Assembly: GCA_030065855.1 (NCBI GenBank)
Contig: JASJCT010000049.1
Span: forward strand, 1 to 33,763
Reading direction: 5' to 3'
Origin: Myxococcota bacterium
GTDB lineage: Bacteria > Myxococcota_A > Polyangia > JAAYKL01
Length of the DNA stretch: 33,763 nucleotides
A model generated the notes under the pieces. The model was given only the letters and a program-made list of their open reading frames with translations. It made no database searches and was not told where the DNA came from. The translations under genes and the position numbers were made by a program. Of this stretch, positions 6,844-14,813 are shown in pieces (position 1 is the stretch's first letter; every line of letters starts with the position of its first letter).

Positions 6844-8268
6844 TCACCTCTTCTGGGCCTTTTTGTTCGGCAAATCCGTGATGGTACCCTCGGCGATTTC
6901 TGCGGCCAGGCCGATCGATTCGTATAGAGTCGGGTGAGCGTGGATCGTCAGGGCCAGATCCTCGACGTCTGCCCCCATCTCGATGGCCAAACCAATCTCG
7001 CCGAGTATCTCGCCCCCATTTTCCCCGACCACTGCGCCGCCAATGATCTTTTGGGTCTCTTTTTCATAGATCAATTTGGTCATGCCATTGGCACACTGGG
7101 AGGCGATCGCCCGCCCAAGGGCAGACCAAGGAAACAGGGCTGTTTCGTACGTGATTCCCTGTTCTCCAGCCTCCTTCTCAGTGAGCCCTACCCAGCCGAC
7201 CTCTGGCTGCGTATATGCGATCGACGGAATGACTTTGGGCGTAAAAAAATGTTTGTGCTGGGCGATTGCTTCGGCGGCCACGTGACCTTCGTGGGCCCCT
7301 TTGTGGGCGAGCATAGGCTGTCCTGTGATATCGCCCACGGCATAGATATGGGCCACATTGGTTCGCATCTGTGCATCGGTCTCAATGAATCCAGCCTCTG
7401 TTACCCGGATACCGGCTTTGTCAGCGTCGAGCAGGTGGCCCGATGGTTTCCGGCCCACTGCGACCAGCACCGCGTCGAAGATCAGTGTCCCTGCTGGTGC
7501 CTGCTTGCCCTCAAACCGCACGTGTAATCCGTCCTCTTGAGCCTCGACCGCGATGACCTTGGTGCTGAGCATCAGCTTGAACGCCTTTTTGGCCTGCCGG
7601 GTGTACAGGCGAACCACGTCCTTGTCGGCCGCTGGTATCAACTGATCGAGAAACTCCACCACGTGTATCTCACTGCCCAGAGCCTTGTAGACCGTTGCCA
7701 TCTCCAGGCCGATAGCACCGCCCCCTACAACCAAAAGTCGTCGAGGGATAAACGGTAGGGCCAGCGCAGCTGTCGAATCCCAGACCCGCTGGTCGTCGTG
7801 GGGCACAAAGGGCAATTGCACGGGCTTGGAGCCCGCTGCGATAACGGCGTGCTCAAAATTGACCTCGGTCTTCCCGGACGGCCCCTCAGCGATGAGCGTA
7901 TGAGGGCCGGTGAACTTACCCGTGCCCGTGATCGCAGTCACTTTGCGCTGCTTGGCCATTCCCTTGAGCCCAGTCGTAAGTTGGCCAATTACCTTCTCTT
8001 TCCACTGTCGCAGCGCCTCCAAATCAATTTGGGGTGGGCCCAAATCGACACCTGCCGCGCCAATTGTTTTCGCGTCTTCGACCACTTTCGCCATGTGCAA
8101 CAGGGCTTTTGAAGGGATGCACCCCACATTGAGGCAGACCCCTCCCAATGTCGGATATCGCTCCACCAGGGTGGTCTGCAAGCCCAGGTCAGCGGCCCTA
8201 AACGCTGCGGCATAGCCAGCAGGTCCAGCACCGATCACCAGCACCTGGGTATTGTGTTGCTCCGTCAT
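6844..8268 (-). CDS. lpdA: dihydrolipoyl dehydrogenase (E3)
   Basis: This 474-residue flavoenzyme reoxidises dihydrolipoyl groups on the E2 subunit with NAD+, completing the pyruvate dehydrogenase cycle in the cytoplasm. Visible features are the FAD-binding GAGPAGYAAAFRAADLG near the N-terminus, the redox-active disulfide in GGVCLNVGCIPSKALLH, the NAD-binding VVGGGAIGLEMATVYKALG, the second FAD contact IYAVGDITG, and the C-terminal HAHPTLYES with the catalytic His and Glu from the dimer interface. Length is normal. The start ATG at 8268 follows AGAGGGA and lies 9 bp after the aceF stop, so it is translated from the same message. The central location in a pdh operon identifies it as the PDH E3; it may also serve other 2-oxoacid dehydrogenases. 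Confidence 0.97.
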   Translation of the reverse strand: MTEQHNTQVLVIGAGPAGYAAAFRAADLGLQTTLVERYPTLGGVCLNVGCIPSKALLHMAKVVEDAKTIGAAGVDLGPPQIDLEALRQWKEKVIGQLTTGLKGMAKQRKVTAITGTGKFTGPHTLIAEGPSGKTEVNFEHAVIAAGSKPVQLPFVPHDDQRVWDSTAALALPFIPRRLLVVGGGAIGLEMATVYKALGSEIHVVEFLDQLIPAADKDVVRLYTRQAKKAFKLMLSTKVIAVEAQEDGLHVRFEGKQAPAGTLIFDAVLVAVGRKPSGHLLDADKAGIRVTEAGFIETDAQMRTNVAHIYAVGDITGQPMLAHKGAHEGHVAAEAIAQHKHFFTPKVIPSIAYTQPEVGWVGLTEKEAGEQGITYETALFPWSALGRAIASQCANGMTKLIYEKETQKIIGGAVVGENGGEILGEIGLAIEMGADVEDLALTIHAHPTLYESIGLAAEIAEGTITDLPNKKAQKR

Positions 8269-8277
8269 GATTCCCTC

Positions 8278-9609
8278 TTACAAAATGATTTTTCGAATAT
8301 CCTCGAGCTCGCCGCGCAAGGTGGTGATGAACCGGGCCGCGTCCGCCCCGTCGATGATGCGATGATCATAGGACAGGGCCAAGGGCAACATCAGCCGCGG
8401 TTTGAATTTCTTGCCGTTCCACACCGGGCACATCTTTGCCTGACTGACCCCCAGGATGCCCACATCCGGTGCATTGATAATGGGGGTAAAATTGGTCCCG
8501 CCAATGCCCCCCAGGCTGGAAATGGTAAACGAGCTGCCCTTCATGTTCTCAATGGTCAGCTGCCCCTCCCGCGCTTTCTTCGACGTCTCGAACAGATCCT
8601 GGGAAAGGTCAGAGATGGTGCGTTTGTTGACGTCGCGTATCACCGGCACCACCAGGCCGTTCGCGGTATCAACCGCAATGCCCAAGTGTACGTATTTTTT
8701 CATGACCAAGCTCATCCCGTCATGGGACAGGGACGCGTTCATCTTGGGGTGCAACTCGAGGGTCTTGGCCACGGCTTTCATGATAAAGACCAGCGGGGTA
8801 ATTTTGTAGCCCCGCTCTTTGACATCCCGGGGCGTGTTCTGGCGTTGCCGAAATTCCTCCAGCTCGGTGATATCGCTCTCGTCGAACTGGGTCACGTGCG
8901 GCACAGTGACCCAATTGCGATGAAGCGCCGGACCAGAAAGCTGCTGGATCTTGGTCAAGGGGACTTCTTCGATCTCCCCGTACTTGGCAAAATCAATCTT
9001 GGGCAAGGGGATCACTTGAAGACCGGGTCCTCCTGGTCCTCCTGGTGCTGCAGCCGGCTGGCTCAACTGGGCTTTGATAAATGCCTCCACATCTTCTTTG
9101 AGAATGCGGTCCTTGCGCCCAGTGCCGGTCACCCGGGTCAAATCAACACCGAGCCGATTGGCCATGCGCCGAATCGAGGGCGAGGCATATACGTTTTGAT
9201 TCTGATCGACTGCCGCGCGTGGCACTACCACACTTGGTACCTCTGCTCCCCGTGGTTCAACCGCCTGCACTGAGGTTGTTGTTCCCCTTGAGAGTGCAGT
9301 CTCAGTTGCCTGGGCTGCTGTTGCCTCTTGGGATACGGCCTCGGCTGGGGTCGATGCAGGTTCCCCCGCTGCGGCGGTATCTATCGTACCAAAGACCATA
9401 CCCGCCGTGATGACGTCCCCCACCTTCATCGAGATGCTGATAATTTTGCCGGCAAACGGCGATGGCAGGTCCATCGAGGCCTTATCCCCCTCCACCGACA
9501 TTAACCCCTGCTCCTCCTCGACCAAATCCCCGATGCTCACCAAAAGCTCTGTGACGGTTACAGATTCAGTACCCAAGTCCGGAATGATGATTTCCTGAAT
9601 GCCTGCCAT
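8278..9609 (-). CDS. aceF: dihydrolipoyllysine acetyltransferase (E2), single lipoyl domain
   Basis: This 443-residue core subunit of pyruvate dehydrogenase transfers the acetyl group from lipoyl-lysine to CoA. From the N-terminus there is one lipoyl domain (about 1-78) with the lipoylated Lys in VEGDKASMDLP. A long Ala/Thr/Pro-rich linker follows (about 80-145), then a peripheral-subunit-binding domain (SPSIRRMANRLGVDLTRVTG), a second short linker, and the catalytic domain ending with SYDHRIIDGADAARF (catalytic His and the DG motif). Enterobacterial AceF usually has three lipoyl domains; one, as here, is common in other lineages. It lies between aceE (14-bp gap) and lpdA (9-bp gap). The start ATG follows AGAGGAAC. 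Confidence 0.96.
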   Translation of the reverse strand: MAGIQEIIIPDLGTESVTVTELLVSIGDLVEEEQGLMSVEGDKASMDLPSPFAGKIISISMKVGDVITAGMVFGTIDTAAAGEPASTPAEAVSQEATAAQATETALSRGTTTSVQAVEPRGAEVPSVVVPRAAVDQNQNVYASPSIRRMANRLGVDLTRVTGTGRKDRILKEDVEAFIKAQLSQPAAAPGGPGGPGLQVIPLPKIDFAKYGEIEEVPLTKIQQLSGPALHRNWVTVPHVTQFDESDITELEEFRQRQNTPRDVKERGYKITPLVFIMKAVAKTLELHPKMNASLSHDGMSLVMKKYVHLGIAVDTANGLVVPVIRDVNKRTISDLSQDLFETSKKAREGQLTIENMKGSSFTISSLGGIGGTNFTPIINAPDVGILGVSQAKMCPVWNGKKFKPRLMLPLALSYDHRIIDGADAARFITTLRGELEDIRKIIL

Positions 9610-9623
9610 ATTTCCAGTTCCTC

Positions 9624-12287
9624 TTAAGCCCAGTGTGGATCCTGCTGGTCCACAGCTATCGACAACTGCTCCATCGCCTTGGCTACGGTTTCCGCAGCGA
9701 TAGCCCCTTGTTGCTGCAGTGCCACCAGGGCGGCCAAAACGATAGCTGGTGGATCAACCTCAAAGTGCCGGCGAAGATTCGCCCGGCTGTCCGAACGGCC
9801 AAAACCGTCCGTACCTAACACGCGATAAGGCCCAGTCACAAACGGGCGAATTTGGTCGGGATAGGCCTTGATATAATCGGTGGCCACCACCGTGGGGGTG
9901 TCTTCTTTGAGCACACTGGTGACGTATGGCACCTTGGGCGGGTCGGCAGGGTGCAGACTGTTCCACCGCTCTACAGCACGACCGTCACGCGCCAGTTCGT
10001 TGAAAGAGGTTGCCGAATATACGTCGCAGTGTACTTGAAAGTCGCGGGCCAGTATGTGCGCGGCCGCCTGCACCTGGAGCAAGATAGTGCCAGATCCCAG
10101 CAACTGCACGCTCGGATGGGCGCTGTTGCCCACCGCTGCCAACTGGTATAGCCCCCGTCGTATGCCCTCCTCAGCCCCTTCAGGCATTGCAGGGTGCTGG
10201 TAATTCTCGTTCATACAAGTGATGTAATAATAGATATCCTCCTGCTCCTGGTACATCCGTCGCAAACCGTCTTGAATGATCACTGCCAATTCAAAAGCAT
10301 AGGTGGGATCGTATGAGATACAGCTGGGGATGGTATTGGCGAGCATATGACTGTGGCCGTCCTGGTGCTGCAAGCCTTCCCCGTTGAGGGTGGTGCGACC
10401 CGCGGTGCCGCCGATCAGAAATCCCCGAGCCCGCTGATCCCCAGCGGCCCAGGCCATGTCCCCGACGCGCTGAAAACCAAACATCGAATAAAAAATGTAA
10501 AACGGTATCATCGGCAAGTCATTGTTGCTGTAGGAGGTGGCAGCGGCCAACCAAGAGCTCATGGCGCCGAGTTCATTGATGCCCTCCTGCAGTACCTGTC
10601 CCTTGATGTCCTCCCGATAGTACGCCACTTGGTGGCGGTCTTGGGGCACATACTTTTGACCTTCGTGGGCGTAAATGCCCACTTGTCTGAACAGGCCTTC
10701 CATGCCAAAGGTGCGCGCCTCATCGGGCACGATAGGTACGATACGCTCGCCGATCTTTTTATCCTTGAGCAGGGCGGTGAGAATCCGGACAAAGGCCATG
10801 GTGCTGGATATCTCGCGTTCCCCAGTGCCTTCGATCAATTGCCCAAGCGTATCCAGTGGTGGGGTTTCCAGGATCTCGCTGGTTTTCGATCGTCGCTGGG
10901 GCAGGTATCCGCCCAACGACTGCCGGCACTGCTTGAGGTACTGCACCTCCTCGGAATCCTCGCCCGGGTAGTAATATGGCATTTCATCCAATTGCTCGTC
11001 AGGTACTGGAATGTTGAACCGATCCCGAAAGTGTCGCACGCTCTCCAAATTCATCTTCTTGACCTGGTGGGCGATGTTCTGTCCTTCACCGGCCAAGCCC
11101 ATACCGTAGCCCTTGACCGTCTTGGCCAGGATCACCGTGGGGCGCCCCTTGTTTTCTGTGGCCCGCTTGAAGGCGGCGTACATCTTGAAGGGATCGTGAC
11201 CACCCCGGTTTAGCCGCCAGACATCGTCATCTGACATGTTGGCGACCATGGCTTTGGTCTCTGGATAGCGGTTGAAGAAATGCTCGCGTACGTAAGCCCC
11301 GTCTTGGGATTTGTAGTTCTGGTATTGGCCATCAACGGTCTCTTCCATCAACTTAAGCAGCTTGCCCGATTTGTCCTGGGCCAGCAGGGGATCCCAATAT
11401 CGTCCCCAGATCACCTTGATCACAGACCATCCTGCGCCGCGAAACTGACCCTCCAGCTCCTGAATAATCTTGCCGTTCCCACGGACCGGTCCATCGAGCC
11501 GCTGCAGGTTGCAGTTGACGATAAAGGTCAAGTTGTCCAAGCCCTCACGGGCTGCCAACCCAATGGCACCGAGGGTTTCGGGCTCATCGACCTCCCCATC
11601 CCCGACGATCGCGTAAACCCGCTGTTTGGAACAGTCCCGGATACCACGGTCGGTCAAATACTGGAGAAACCGCGCTTGGTAAATCGCCGCGATCGGGCCG
11701 AGCCCCATGGATACGGTGGGAAACTGCCAGTAATCCGGCATTAACCGCGGATGGGGATATGAAGACAGGCCATTGCCTTGGGTCTCTTGTCGAAACCTGT
11801 CCAGCTGTTCTGCAGTGAGACGCCCCTCGAGGAACGAACGGGCGTAGATGCCAGGGGAGACGTGCCCCTGAAAATAGATTAAATCCGGCCCACCGTCGCT
11901 ATCAGGACCGCGGAAAAAATGATTAAACCCCGTATCCAAAATAGTGGCCGAAGACGAAAAGCTGGAAATATGGCCTCCCAGATCGAGCTGTTTCTTGGAG
12001 GCGCGCAGCACAATGGCCAGGGCGTTCCAGCGAATGATCGCTCGGATGCGCCGTTCCAATGCCACATTGCCCGGCATTTCAGGCTCTTGCCAGGGTGGAA
12101 TCGTGTTGATGTAGGCGGTGGTGGCTTTGAAAGGCAAATGCCCGCCACTACGCCTGGTTTTCTCGATGATTTTCTCAATGAGAAAATGAGCTCGCTCAGT
12201 GCCGTCCTGTTCGATCACAGCAGCAATCGCGTCCATCCACTCATCGGTTTCCAGAGGATCTATATCATCAATGTTTTCATTAGACAT
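9624..12287 (-). CDS. aceE: pyruvate dehydrogenase E1, homodimeric type
   Basis: This thiamine diphosphate enzyme decarboxylates pyruvate and acetylates the lipoyl group of AceF. At 887 residues it matches the homodimeric AceE family rather than the alpha/beta two-subunit type. The ThDP motif runs from GDGEVDEPETLGAI to NCNLQRLDGPVRGNGK. Other family blocks are YFQGHVSPGIYARSFLEGR near the N-terminus, ILAKTVKGYGMG in the middle, and EGLQHQDGHSHMLA and FGRSDSRANLRRHFEVD towards the C-terminus. It is the first gene of the aceE-aceF-lpdA operon. The start ATG at 12287 gives the family-typical N-terminus with a weak GGGGAA upstream. No pdhR-like regulator is nearby. Confidence 0.97.
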   Translation of the reverse strand: MSNENIDDIDPLETDEWMDAIAAVIEQDGTERAHFLIEKIIEKTRRSGGHLPFKATTAYINTIPPWQEPEMPGNVALERRIRAIIRWNALAIVLRASKKQLDLGGHISSFSSSATILDTGFNHFFRGPDSDGGPDLIYFQGHVSPGIYARSFLEGRLTAEQLDRFRQETQGNGLSSYPHPRLMPDYWQFPTVSMGLGPIAAIYQARFLQYLTDRGIRDCSKQRVYAIVGDGEVDEPETLGAIGLAAREGLDNLTFIVNCNLQRLDGPVRGNGKIIQELEGQFRGAGWSVIKVIWGRYWDPLLAQDKSGKLLKLMEETVDGQYQNYKSQDGAYVREHFFNRYPETKAMVANMSDDDVWRLNRGGHDPFKMYAAFKRATENKGRPTVILAKTVKGYGMGLAGEGQNIAHQVKKMNLESVRHFRDRFNIPVPDEQLDEMPYYYPGEDSEEVQYLKQCRQSLGGYLPQRRSKTSEILETPPLDTLGQLIEGTGEREISSTMAFVRILTALLKDKKIGERIVPIVPDEARTFGMEGLFRQVGIYAHEGQKYVPQDRHQVAYYREDIKGQVLQEGINELGAMSSWLAAATSYSNNDLPMIPFYIFYSMFGFQRVGDMAWAAGDQRARGFLIGGTAGRTTLNGEGLQHQDGHSHMLANTIPSCISYDPTYAFELAVIIQDGLRRMYQEQEDIYYYITCMNENYQHPAMPEGAEEGIRRGLYQLAAVGNSAHPSVQLLGSGTILLQVQAAAHILARDFQVHCDVYSATSFNELARDGRAVERWNSLHPADPPKVPYVTSVLKEDTPTVVATDYIKAYPDQIRPFVTGPYRVLGTDGFGRSDSRANLRRHFEVDPPAIVLAALVALQQQGAIAAETVAKAMEQLSIAVDQQDPHWA

Positions 12288-12603
12288 CGCTTATTCCCCG
12301 GAGTCTTCAGTTAAAATATTACGTTACACTGAAAGACCTATAACACCCCTATCCCTGCCAGGCAATTCGGTACGCTGTTTCCTATTTGATCGTAATAGAA
12401 GGGAATAGAAGTTGCGGACGCCAATAGTGGGTGCCAGATCAGAAGGGGTGGCCAGGTGAATCATGAATTTTACTTGTAAACTCGAAATAATAGTGTTTTC
12501 ATAGACTTAGAAAAATGGGAATTTTTACATTGATATCCAAAACAGCTCGAAAATCAGATAGTAGTGTTGCAAAACCATAAGGAGCAGACGAAGGAGCAGA
12601 CGA
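12288..12603. other. divergent intergenic region between aceE and the DsrE lipoproteins
   Basis: This 316-bp stretch has no credible gene. It must hold the promoters of the aceE operon (minus strand) and of the lipoprotein pair (plus strand). I could not identify a convincing sigma-70 pair for either. At 12529-12550 it contains a sequence nearly identical to the left end of the MITE at 16773 (both read TCCAAAACAGCTCG), without a partner copy nearby, so it may be a solo end. A duplicated ribosome binding site lies at its right edge. Confidence 0.6.
12579..12602 (+). promoter_or_regulatory. tandemly duplicated ribosome binding site
   Basis: The 12-bp unit AAGGAGCAGACG occurs twice back to back immediately before the ATG at 12604. 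The second copy places AAGGAG seven bases from the start, which is optimal. The second lipoprotein gene has the same AAGGAGCAG at 13249 with identical spacing. The extra copy here probably arose by slippage. Confidence 0.75.
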
Positions 12604-13224
12604 ATGAAATCCTTTTCTACGTTTACCGTTTTGGCCTTCCTGGTAGCCAGTTTCGTAATTTGGAGCTGCGAAGAGGGCGTGGTCATAGAAACGCGAGATT
12701 TAACCAGAGATAGCGGTTGTACGCCGGGGCAGCAGCAGGATTGTAGGTGTTCGGGCGGTCGCACTGGGGTTCAGTTCTGTACTGAAACAGGCCAGGCATG
12801 GAGTGAGTGCTTCTGCGCAGACGCTGCTAAGGTCAGCCAAGCTCCGGATAAGCAGCGTAATGGGGCCGAATCGAGCAAGGCCCAGGCCGCTTCGAAGCTG
12901 GCAGTGGTCTGGTACAGCGACGATCCCTATGTGGCAGAGCGGGTCTGTCTGATGTATTCCCACAACGCCAAGAAGCTGGGTTGGTTCGACACGGTTGAAC
13001 TTATCGTTTGGGGACCCTCCCAACAGCTCCTGGTTCAAAACAGCGAGATCCAGTCTGTGGTTGCCCAGATGATGAACGATGGCGTTATCGTCGAGGCCTG
13101 CCGGGCGTGCGCAGATTTGTATGGCGTGACTGCCCAGCTAGAGGCTTTGGGGATTACGGTCAAATACATGGGCCAGCCCCTGACGAATATGCTCCAATCC
13201 GACTGGGAAGTGCTGACATTCTAG
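12604..13224 (+). CDS. exported lipoprotein with six-Cys module and DsrE-like domain (first of pair)
   Basis: This 206-residue protein has a signal sequence ending VIWSCEEG, a probable lipid-attachment Cys. Next is a small module with six cysteines spaced C-x7-C-x-C-x9-C-x9-C-x-C (about residues 39-71). A short polar linker follows, then a C-terminal domain (about 97-206) of the DsrE/DsrF-like superfamily. That domain shows KLAVVWYSDD, ERVCLMYSHNAKK, VELIVWGPS, VEACRACADLYGV and the ending SDWEVLTF. DsrE-like proteins are normally cytoplasmic sulfur-relay or unknown-function proteins. The Cys pair in ACRACADLYG is at the position where active DsrE relatives carry their reactive Cys. The export signal therefore places a normally intracellular fold outside the membrane. 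It is followed 37 bp later by a paralogue. The function is not known. Confidence 0.85.
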   Translation: MKSFSTFTVLAFLVASFVIWSCEEGVVIETRDLTRDSGCTPGQQQDCRCSGGRTGVQFCTETGQAWSECFCADAAKVSQAPDKQRNGAESSKAQAASKLAVVWYSDDPYVAERVCLMYSHNAKKLGWFDTVELIVWGPSQQLLVQNSEIQSVVAQMMNDGVIVEACRACADLYGVTAQLEALGITVKYMGQPLTNMLQSDWEVLTF

Positions 13225-13261
13225 CGGCATTGATGATGAAACCTGATGAAGGAGCAGTTTA

Positions 13262-14062
13262 ATGAGACTGATAAGGACATTGATGATCATCGCCTTGGCT
13301 AGCTGTACATGCATGTTTTCAGGCTGTTCAGAGGACAACACAGATGATGGTGCTGCGGATTGCACACCCAACGACCAGCAATCGTGCGTTTGCGACAATG
13401 GGAGCGATGGATTTCAAATCTGCAACGAAGCCGGAGACGGATGGGGGGATTGTGACTGCAGCACAGACGCTGATTCAGATACGGACAGTGATATTGATAG
13501 TGACGCAGACAGCGATGGTGATTCAGATTCTGATGGGGACAGCGATAGCGACAGTGATACGGACAGTGACAGTGACGCTGATAGCGAGAGCGATACCGAT
13601 TCGGACACAGAGGGAGATACGGACACCGATTCAAATGGAGACACGGACACAGGCTCGGACTCGGATACCCATACAGACACAGATTCTGGAACGGACACGG
13701 ACTCTGATACGGAAACTGACACAGATCTCAGCAAGCTTGCAGTGCTATGGTATGACGACGATCGTTTCGTTGCAGAGCGGGTCTGTCTCATGTACGCGCA
13801 CAACGCCAAAATAATGAACTGGTTCGATGTGGTCGAATTGATAATATGGGGGCCATCGCAACGGCTGCTGACCGAGGACCAGGAACTGCAAGATACGGTA
13901 ACCGAGATGATAAACGATGGGGTCATCGTAGAAGCCTGTCGCGCCTGTGCTGATCTCTACGGTGTGACCAATGAGCTAGAAGCCTTAGGCATCACGGTGA
14001 AGTACATGGGCGAGCCACTTACGGAAATGATTCAAAGCGACTGGCAGGTCCTAACTTTCTAG
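13262..14062 (+). CDS. exported lipoprotein with six-Cys module, Asp/Ser linker and DsrE-like domain (second of pair)
   Basis: This 266-residue paralogue of the preceding gene has a clearer lipobox (FSGCSEDN) and the six-Cys module with exactly the same spacing (starting CTPNDQQSCVC). Its C-terminal DsrE-like domain is about three-quarters identical to its neighbour over roughly 110 residues, including VEACRACADLYGVT and ITVKYMG. The difference is the middle: about 90 residues of Asp-Ser/Asp-Thr repeats replace the short linker. Such acidic linkers are spacers of cell-surface lipoproteins. The start ATG follows AAGGAGCAG. The pair arose by duplication and is very probably co-transcribed. A role in surface thiol or sulfur chemistry is conceivable from the fold, but no activity is shown by the sequence. 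Confidence 0.88.
   Translation: MRLIRTLMIIALASCTCMFSGCSEDNTDDGAADCTPNDQQSCVCDNGSDGFQICNEAGDGWGDCDCSTDADSDTDSDIDSDADSDGDSDSDGDSDSDSDTDSDSDADSESDTDSDTEGDTDTDSNGDTDTGSDSDTHTDTDSGTDTDSDTETDTDLSKLAVLWYDDDRFVAERVCLMYAHNAKIMNWFDVVELIIWGPSQRLLTEDQELQDTVTEMINDGVIVEACRACADLYGVTNELEALGITVKYMGEPLTEMIQSDWQVLTF
13468..13725 (+). repeat. low-complexity Asp/Ser/Thr-coding repeat
   Basis: This is an imperfect hexanucleotide array of the form GAY-WSN-GAY-WSN that encodes the acidic linker of the second DsrE lipoprotein. It is absent from the otherwise similar first copy. Such arrays change length by slippage, and the synonymous variation suggests it is not very recent. Confidence 0.85.
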
Positions 14063-14098
14063 CCTCTTATACCTGTGTAGTGACTATTTTTTAAGAGG
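14063..14098. repeat. inverted repeat after the lipoprotein pair
   Basis: The arms CCTCTTA and TAAGAGG flank a 22-nt loop directly after the stop codon. The T-run lies inside the loop rather than after the stem, so it is a poor intrinsic terminator, although its position fits transcript processing or termination. Confidence 0.3.
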
Positions 14099-14272
14099 GA
14101 TGGGGGCGGACCTTTGGGTGCGAATCCCTGGCTAAAACACATCTTAAATGACCATCATTTATGATCTCTTTACACGTCTCATTTTTTATGTTGTCATTTT
14201 GGATAGTAATGGACTGATCTAGAGACTTGTGCGCTTATCGTGCGAGGAAAAGCCAGGAAAGGAAGATAGGAA

Positions 14273-14647
14273 ATGAAAAGATTTGGATCAATTTTATCAC
14301 TATTGTTTTTATGTGTCATATTAATGTTGCCGGATGTCGCTTCGGCCGGGTTCGCGTGCAAAGGGGATGTCACAGCAGTGGACATAGATGGAGAAGGTTG
14401 GGTACACGTTTCACTGGAAGGCGCTGGTGTTAACATTAGTAACGGAAGGATTTGCAGAGTGAATGTGGATATCGGAAACATTAAAAAAGAATCTTGCCGG
14501 GCGATGGTGTCGGTGCTCACAACAGCTCTCCTTTCTCAGAAACCAACGGAGCTCTTTCTGAACGTAAATCAATGCTCTCCACCTGCCTGGAGCCACTTGG
14601 ATTCGAGTAGCTATGGCTTTTATTTCCTGCGAATGAGCAGAAATTGA
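14273..14647 (+). CDS. small secreted protein of unknown function
   Basis: This 124-residue protein has a classical signal peptide with probable cleavage after DVASA (residue about 25), giving a mature protein of about 100 residues. The mature part has four cysteines (FACKG, RICRVN, ESCRAM, NQCSPP) likely to form two disulfides. It has a beta-rich start (VTAVDIDGEGWVHVSLEG) and a helical segment CRAMVSVLTTALLSQKP. The overall pattern (Cys-Arg-Ala, a helix, then a C-terminal CSxxPxW motif) resembles small secreted proteins of unknown function seen in various Proteobacteria. GGAAGATAGGAA precedes the ATG. A second signal-peptide ORF starts 7 bp downstream, so they formed an operon. Confidence 0.75.
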   Translation: MKRFGSILSLLFLCVILMLPDVASAGFACKGDVTAVDIDGEGWVHVSLEGAGVNISNGRICRVNVDIGNIKKESCRAMVSVLTTALLSQKPTELFLNVNQCSPPAWSHLDSSSYGFYFLRMSRN

Positions 14648-14654
14648 GTTCGGC

Positions 14655-14813
14655 ATGATGAGGCATTGCAAACTAAAAAGCAAAACAACCCTCTGGGCGA
14701 GACTGGGTTCATTGCTGGTAACGGTTTTAACAGTAGTCGTTGGCAGATTTGAGACCGCATCGGCCTCAATTGACACCTATAAAATAAGGCTCTCCTGCAT
14801 TGAGAGTGGGTAA
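14655..14813 (+). pseudogene. truncated secreted-protein gene cut off beside an ISL3 element
   Basis: This open frame of 52 codons starts ATG-ATG 7 bp after the preceding gene. It encodes a good signal peptide (LGSLLVTVLTVVVG, cleavage near TASA) and only about 15 mature residues (SIDTYKIRLSCIESG) before a stop. The stop lies in sequence that appears to belong to the adjacent ISL3-family element, so this is the 5' end of a broken sister gene of the 124-residue protein. The missing 3' part is not seen beyond the element. Confidence 0.65.

Noticed and set aside
8254..9273. Long open frame (339 codons) on the plus strand
   Set aside because: It is antisense to aceF, which is certain from its domains; its translation has no recognisable family and no ribosome site.
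13414..13926. Ser-Val repeat protein on the minus strand
   Set aside because: It is the mirror of the Asp/Ser-coding array in the second DsrE lipoprotein and has no independent support.
14108..14132. tRNA T-arm-like GGGTGCGAATCCC
   Set aside because: No acceptor, D or anticodon arms can be built around it, and the T-loop has GTGC in place of TTC.
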